Shown here piece after piece: positions 24,699-28,319 of a stretch of 28,319 nt of DNA; the stretch's first letter is position 1, and every line of letters starts with the position of its first letter. Under the pieces are notes generated by a model. The model was given only the letters and a program-made list of their open reading frames with translations. It was not told the DNA's origin and made no database searches. The stretch is taken from assembly GCA_934725005.1 (NCBI GenBank), contig CAKVBE010000002.1, forward strand, positions 1-28,319. The letters run 5' to 3'. The stretch comes from an uncultured Rickettsiales bacterium. Its GTDB lineage: Bacteria > Pseudomonadota > Alphaproteobacteria > Rickettsiales > UBA1997. The position numbers and the translations under genes were made by a program.

Positions 24699-25730
24699 TT
24701 AATTTTTATAATTAATCCATACTTTAATACTACTTGAACCAGTACTTTTAACTAAATTTAAATTAGCATAATCTTTTGCAAAACGAATTTCATTTAAATT
24801 TAAGTTACCAAAATTAAAGATAAAAATACGTTTTCTTTTTGTTAAAAAATATCTACCTTTAATTTGAATACGAAGACCTTTAACTTTACAATTTTCATCT
24901 TTAAAATATAAATTTAATTGTTCACGTAAAATATTAAATAAATTATAAAATAAAAAATTATAAGATTTACTTGTATTATCTAATGAAGATAATTCATAAT
25001 ATATTATACGAATTAAACTTTCAATATTTAAACGAGCTAAAAATTTATCATTATAGCATAAATAATAAAGAATAAAACGTAAAGATTTATAATATTTTAA
25101 CATTGAATATCGATTAAATTTAGTATATCTAAATTTACGAATTTTTTTTTCATTTGTTTTTAAAACTACATTATAATGATTAGTTTTAATTCGATTAGTT
25201 TGTTTTAAAAAATTAAATTTAAAAGTATAATTTGCTTTTAATAAATTTAAAGAATAAGTTTTAAAACTAACTAAAGGTAAATATTTATTAACTAATAAAT
25301 TTTTAGTATTAAAATTTTTATTTAAATTTTTAAAAAAAATTTGTAAATTAACACTAGAAGAAAGACAAACGCGTAATATTTTTAAAATTTCAATTTTTTT
25401 TATATTTAAAATTTCTTGATATTTATAATATAAATAAAAAGTATTAATATAATTAGAATTTGTAGAAGAATTAAAACTTAAATTTTGTTTTAAATATGCA
25501 AAATTACAAAAAAAATAAATATATATACGTAATTTTGTAGCATATTTATATAATACAATTTTATCTATAAAAAAAAATTGTTTATTTGTATTCATTTTAA
25601 AAATTATATTAATAATTTCACGAATTTGTAAATCTTCATTTAAAGAAAATTTAGTATGATTTTTAGCAAACCAATTTGAACTATTATAAATATAATTATT
25701 TAATAATAAAGAACTAACTTTTTGACTCAT
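24699..25730 (-). CDS. rps3: Ribosomal protein S3 (uS3), long mitochondrial form
   Basis: uS3 lines the mRNA entry channel. It has 343 residues. The N-terminal SSNWFAKNHTKFSLNEDLQIREII (about 17-40) fits s-Wya--k-y---l-ED--Ir--i. The C-terminal domain KGLRIQIKGRYFLTKRKRIFIFNFGNLNLNEIRFAKDYANLNLVKSTGSSSIKVWINYK (about 285-342) fits GirI-i-GRl-g--RK-----G-vp---i---idya----T--G--GvKVWI. The middle 200 or so residues are a poorly conserved basic insertion with no clear KH motif, common in mitochondrial S3. It abuts rps19 with no gap. Confidence 0.94.
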   Translation of the reverse strand: MSQKVSSLLLNNYIYNSSNWFAKNHTKFSLNEDLQIREIINIIFKMNTNKQFFFIDKIVLYKYATKLRIYIYFFCNFAYLKQNLSFNSSTNSNYINTFYLYYKYQEILNIKKIEILKILRVCLSSSVNLQIFFKNLNKNFNTKNLLVNKYLPLVSFKTYSLNLLKANYTFKFNFLKQTNRIKTNHYNVVLKTNEKKIRKFRYTKFNRYSMLKYYKSLRFILYYLCYNDKFLARLNIESLIRIIYYELSSLDNTSKSYNFLFYNLFNILREQLNLYFKDENCKVKGLRIQIKGRYFLTKRKRIFIFNFGNLNLNEIRFAKDYANLNLVKSTGSSSIKVWINYKN

Positions 25731-25973
25731 TTATTTTTTTATAACTTTTTTAATTTTATGTTTACAAATTTTACGTGTAAAGACATATTGACCAAATTTA
25801 GTACCTATCATATCTTCAGTAATACGTAATTTTTTAAAAGACATACCATTATAAACATAAATAATATGATCTAAATATTCTGGTAAAATATAACTAGCAC
25901 GTTTATAAGTTTTTAAATTTTTTTTATTTTGTAAAATTTGTTTATATAATTGAATATCGTAATTAAATTTCAT
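25731..25973 (-). CDS. rps19: Ribosomal protein S19 (uS19)
   Basis: uS19 is a head protein contacting the A-site finger. It has 80 residues. KRASYILPEYLDHIIYVYNGMSFKKLRITEDMIGTKFGQYVFTRK (about 24-68) matches the family's R-s-IlP--vG--i-VyNGk-f--v-I-e-MvGhklGeF--TR. It overlaps rpl2 by 11 bp and abuts rps3. Confidence 0.95.
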   Translation of the reverse strand: MKFNYDIQLYKQILQNKKNLKTYKRASYILPEYLDHIIYVYNGMSFKKLRITEDMIGTKFGQYVFTRKICKHKIKKVIKK

Positions 25974-26718
25974 GTTGTTTATTTTTTACAGTTTTACGAC
26001 CTTTTGTAATTAAACCCCAAGGAGTAACTGATACACGACCACCTGAAGCTTTACCTTCACCTCCACCATGTGGATGATCTATAGGATTCATTGCAACACC
26101 ACGTACAGTAGGACGAATATTAATATTTCGAATAGTACCTGCTTTACGAAAATTTTGTAAATCATGATATGGATTTGATAATTTTCCAATAGTTGCTAAA
26201 CATTTTAAAGAAATTTTTTTTATACGTTGATTAGCTAATTTAATATAAGCATAACCATTTAAATCAGTATCTTTTTTTAAAATATAAGCAAAATTTCCTG
26301 CACTACGTACTAATGCACTACCTTTACCTGCAAACATTTCAATACCATGAATTGGAATATTTAAAGGTATATTATATAATGGCATTGTATAACCTATTTT
26401 TATTTCACGGGTTTTCAAAATATCATTTAAAGTATAAACAAAAATTTGATCATCAATTTTTAAATCTTGTGGTGCAAGTATATTAAAATATTGATTAGTA
26501 GTATTATTGAATAGCAATGCAATATAACTTGATCTAATAGGGTCATATTGTATATCTTTTACAATACCTTGTAAATTTTTATGTTTAAAATCTATTAAAC
26601 GATAATTTATTTTATTACCGCCACCATGATGATAAACGGTAATTTTACCACGAAAATTTCTACCACTTTTTTTATTTAAACCTTGTTTTAAAATATATTT
26701 TTTTTTTAAATTATACAT
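25963..26718 (-). CDS. rpl2: Ribosomal protein L2 (uL2)
   Basis: uL2 is needed for subunit association and peptidyl transfer. It has 251 residues, beginning at the point equivalent to residue 30 or so of bacterial L2. KKSGRNFRGKITVYHHGGGNKINYRLIDFKHK (about 16-47) is the N-terminal block. AMNPIDHPHGGGEGKASGGRVSVTPWG (209-235) is the near-invariant C-terminal block with the peptidyl-transferase His. It is the first gene of minus block 2, divergent from rps13 with only 49 bp between them. Its last codons overlap rps19. Confidence 0.98.
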   Translation of the reverse strand: MYNLKKKYILKQGLNKKSGRNFRGKITVYHHGGGNKINYRLIDFKHKNLQGIVKDIQYDPIRSSYIALLFNNTTNQYFNILAPQDLKIDDQIFVYTLNDILKTREIKIGYTMPLYNIPLNIPIHGIEMFAGKGSALVRSAGNFAYILKKDTDLNGYAYIKLANQRIKKISLKCLATIGKLSNPYHDLQNFRKAGTIRNINIRPTVRGVAMNPIDHPHGGGEGKASGGRVSVTPWGLITKGRKTVKNKQHEI

Positions 26719-26767
26719 TTTAGTAATTTAGAATCTAATCTTATATAATAGTATATAAAAGAATATA
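26719..26767. promoter_or_regulatory. 49-bp divergent spacer between rpl2 and rps13: candidate promoter region
   Basis: Both the rpl2 block and rps13 must be transcribed outward from here or from within neighbouring genes. The plus strand holds TATATAATAGTATATAAAAG and an 11-mer AAGAATATAAT (26759-26769, running into the rps13 ATG) that also occurs at 9695-9705 in the other divergent spacer. The promoter role is inferred from geometry only. Confidence 0.4.
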
Positions 26768-27106
26768 ATGTATATTAATAATAATATTTTTAATTTCAAA
26801 AATAAACGTTTAATATTAATTTTAAATAAAATATATGGCTTAAACACTAATCAAATTAATTACATTTTATCTAACTTAGGTATTAATTCTAATTTAATGA
26901 TAAATAATTTAACACCATTAATGTTAAAACAAATTAATGATTTTATAACCAAACATTATATTATAAATAATGATTTACAATATAAAACTACAAATAATAA
27001 AAAATTAAAAACATTAATCAATACATATCGCGGATTTCGTTTAGCCAATAAATTACCAAGTCATGGCCAAAATACACATTCAAATGGCAAAACAGCTAAA
27101 AAATAA
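26768..27106 (+). CDS. rps13: Ribosomal protein S13 (uS13)
   Basis: uS13 bridges the small-subunit head to the large subunit. It has 112 residues. LNKIYGLNTNQINYILSNLGIN (about 19-40) matches al--IyGIG---a--i---lGi. The C-terminal TYRGFRLANKLPSHGQNTHSNGKTAKK (86-112) equals the diagnostic YRG-RH---LPvRGQRT-tNArT-kk. It stands alone on the plus strand between minus-strand rpl2 and trnK, so it needs its own promoter and 3' end. The ATG at 26768 gives a very short leader. Confidence 0.96.
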   Translation: MYINNNIFNFKNKRLILILNKIYGLNTNQINYILSNLGINSNLMINNLTPLMLKQINDFITKHYIINNDLQYKTTNNKKLKTLINTYRGFRLANKLPSHGQNTHSNGKTAKK

Positions 27107-27113
27107 ATAAATA

Positions 27114-27140
27114 AATGAACTACAAAGATTTTCTGCCTGC
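27114..27140. terminator. Candidate bidirectional 3'-end signal, copy 2 (AATGAACTA-N13-CCTGC)
   Basis: AATGAACTA at 27114-27122 and CCTGC at 27136-27140 with a 13-base spacer, in the gap between rps13 (plus) and trnK (minus). It is identical in both blocks and in spacing to 14943-14969, the only other convergent junction. It starts 7 bp after the rps13 stop and ends 5 bp before the trnK 3' end. Function is inferred from position and recurrence. Confidence 0.55.
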
Positions 27141-27145
27141 TACTA

Positions 27146-27219
27146 TAAGTGTACGAGGAATTGAACCCCGACTCGATCGATTAAAAGTCGATAGCTTTAT
27201 CCAATTAAGCTATACACTC
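27146..27219 (-). tRNA. trnK: tRNA-Lys(TTT)
   Basis: 74 nt. Acceptor GAGTGTA/TACACTT, D stem GCTT/AAGC, anticodon stem ATCGA/TCGAT with loop CTTTTAA (TTT), T arm CGGGG-TTCAATT-CCTCG. It is the last gene of the long minus block through rnl. Confidence 0.97.
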
Positions 27220-27246
27220 ACATTAATTATTTTAAAATAATTATCT

Positions 27247-27332
27247 TGATTTCGAACAGATTCGAACTGTTGACGTGGAAAACCACTTTGGATTTACAGT
27301 CCAACGCTTTAGACCAACTGAGCTACGAAATC
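27247..27332 (-). tRNA. trnY: tRNA-Tyr(GTA)
   Basis: 86 nt class II tRNA. Acceptor GATTTCG/CGAAATC (perfect), D stem GCTC/AAGC, anticodon stem TTGGA/TCCAA with loop CTGTAAA (GTA), a long variable arm with a GTGG/CCAC stem, T arm AACAG-TTCGAAT-CTGTT. It directly follows rnl. Confidence 0.97.
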
Positions 27333-27349
27333 TTATTTTTATAAATTTA

Positions 27350-28319
<970 letters not shown>

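Overview
This window is a complete, circular, very AT-rich organelle genome cut open inside the large-subunit rRNA gene. The last 77 bases repeat the first 77, so one circle is 28,242 bp. It carries all ten of the usual mitochondrially encoded complex I genes found here (nad1, 2, 3, 4, 4L, 5, 6, 7, 9, 11), a large set of mitochondrial ribosomal protein genes, both rRNAs and 16 tRNAs. It has no cox, cob, atp or sdh gene. Complex I without complexes III, IV and V, in a circle of about 28 kb with 16 tRNAs (three with anticodon CAT), matches what is known of the mitochondrion-related organelle of the anaerobic gut stramenopile Blastocystis. I am confident in the genus but cannot assign the subtype without a comparison. 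The code looks standard: Trp is TGG, read by tRNA-Trp(CCA), and no gene needs TGA as sense.

Layout. Most of the circle is read on the minus strand. Minus block 1 runs from about 9637 down to 3493 (nad11, nad1, nad4L, trnF, trnE, rps7, trnW, rps12, trnN, trnL, trnM, trnD, nad3, trnM, trnP, nad6), then rns, trnM and rnl. It crosses the cut and ends with trnY and trnK at 27146. The plus block 9843-14940 holds nad2, rps10, nad9, rps11 and nad5. Minus block 2 runs from 26718 down to 14977: rpl2, rps19, rps3, rpl16, nad7, an orf of 148 codons, nad4, a giant rps4, trnH, trnI, trnC, trnA, rps14, rps8, rpl6, rps2, rpl14 and rpl5. It contains remnants of the bacterial S10/spc order. rps13 (26768-27106) is the only plus-strand gene outside the nad2-nad5 block. 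There are therefore two divergent junctions (9638-9842 and 26719-26767) and two convergent junctions (14941-14976 and 27107-27145).

How it works together. The nad proteins are the whole membrane arm core plus three peripheral-arm subunits of a proton-pumping NADH dehydrogenase. The rRNAs, r-proteins and tRNAs exist to translate them. tRNAs for Arg, Gly, Gln, Ser, Thr and Val are absent although these residues are used, so import is implied. Genes overlap by 8-26 bp or lie a few bases apart, leaders are minimal, and the small rRNA shows no anti-Shine-Dalgarno tail.

Most interesting points: (1) both convergent junctions carry the same two-part motif AATGAACTA-N13-CCTGC at identical spacing, a candidate bidirectional transcription-end signal; (2) rps12 runs straight into trnN with no stop codon after a 12-A tract; (3) rps4 has an S4 domain followed by about 825 residues of unassigned sequence; (4) the 148-codon orf between nad7 and nad4 looks like a very diverged uL10; (5) several non-tRNA spacers carry perfect inverted repeats, which may serve as RNA punctuation.
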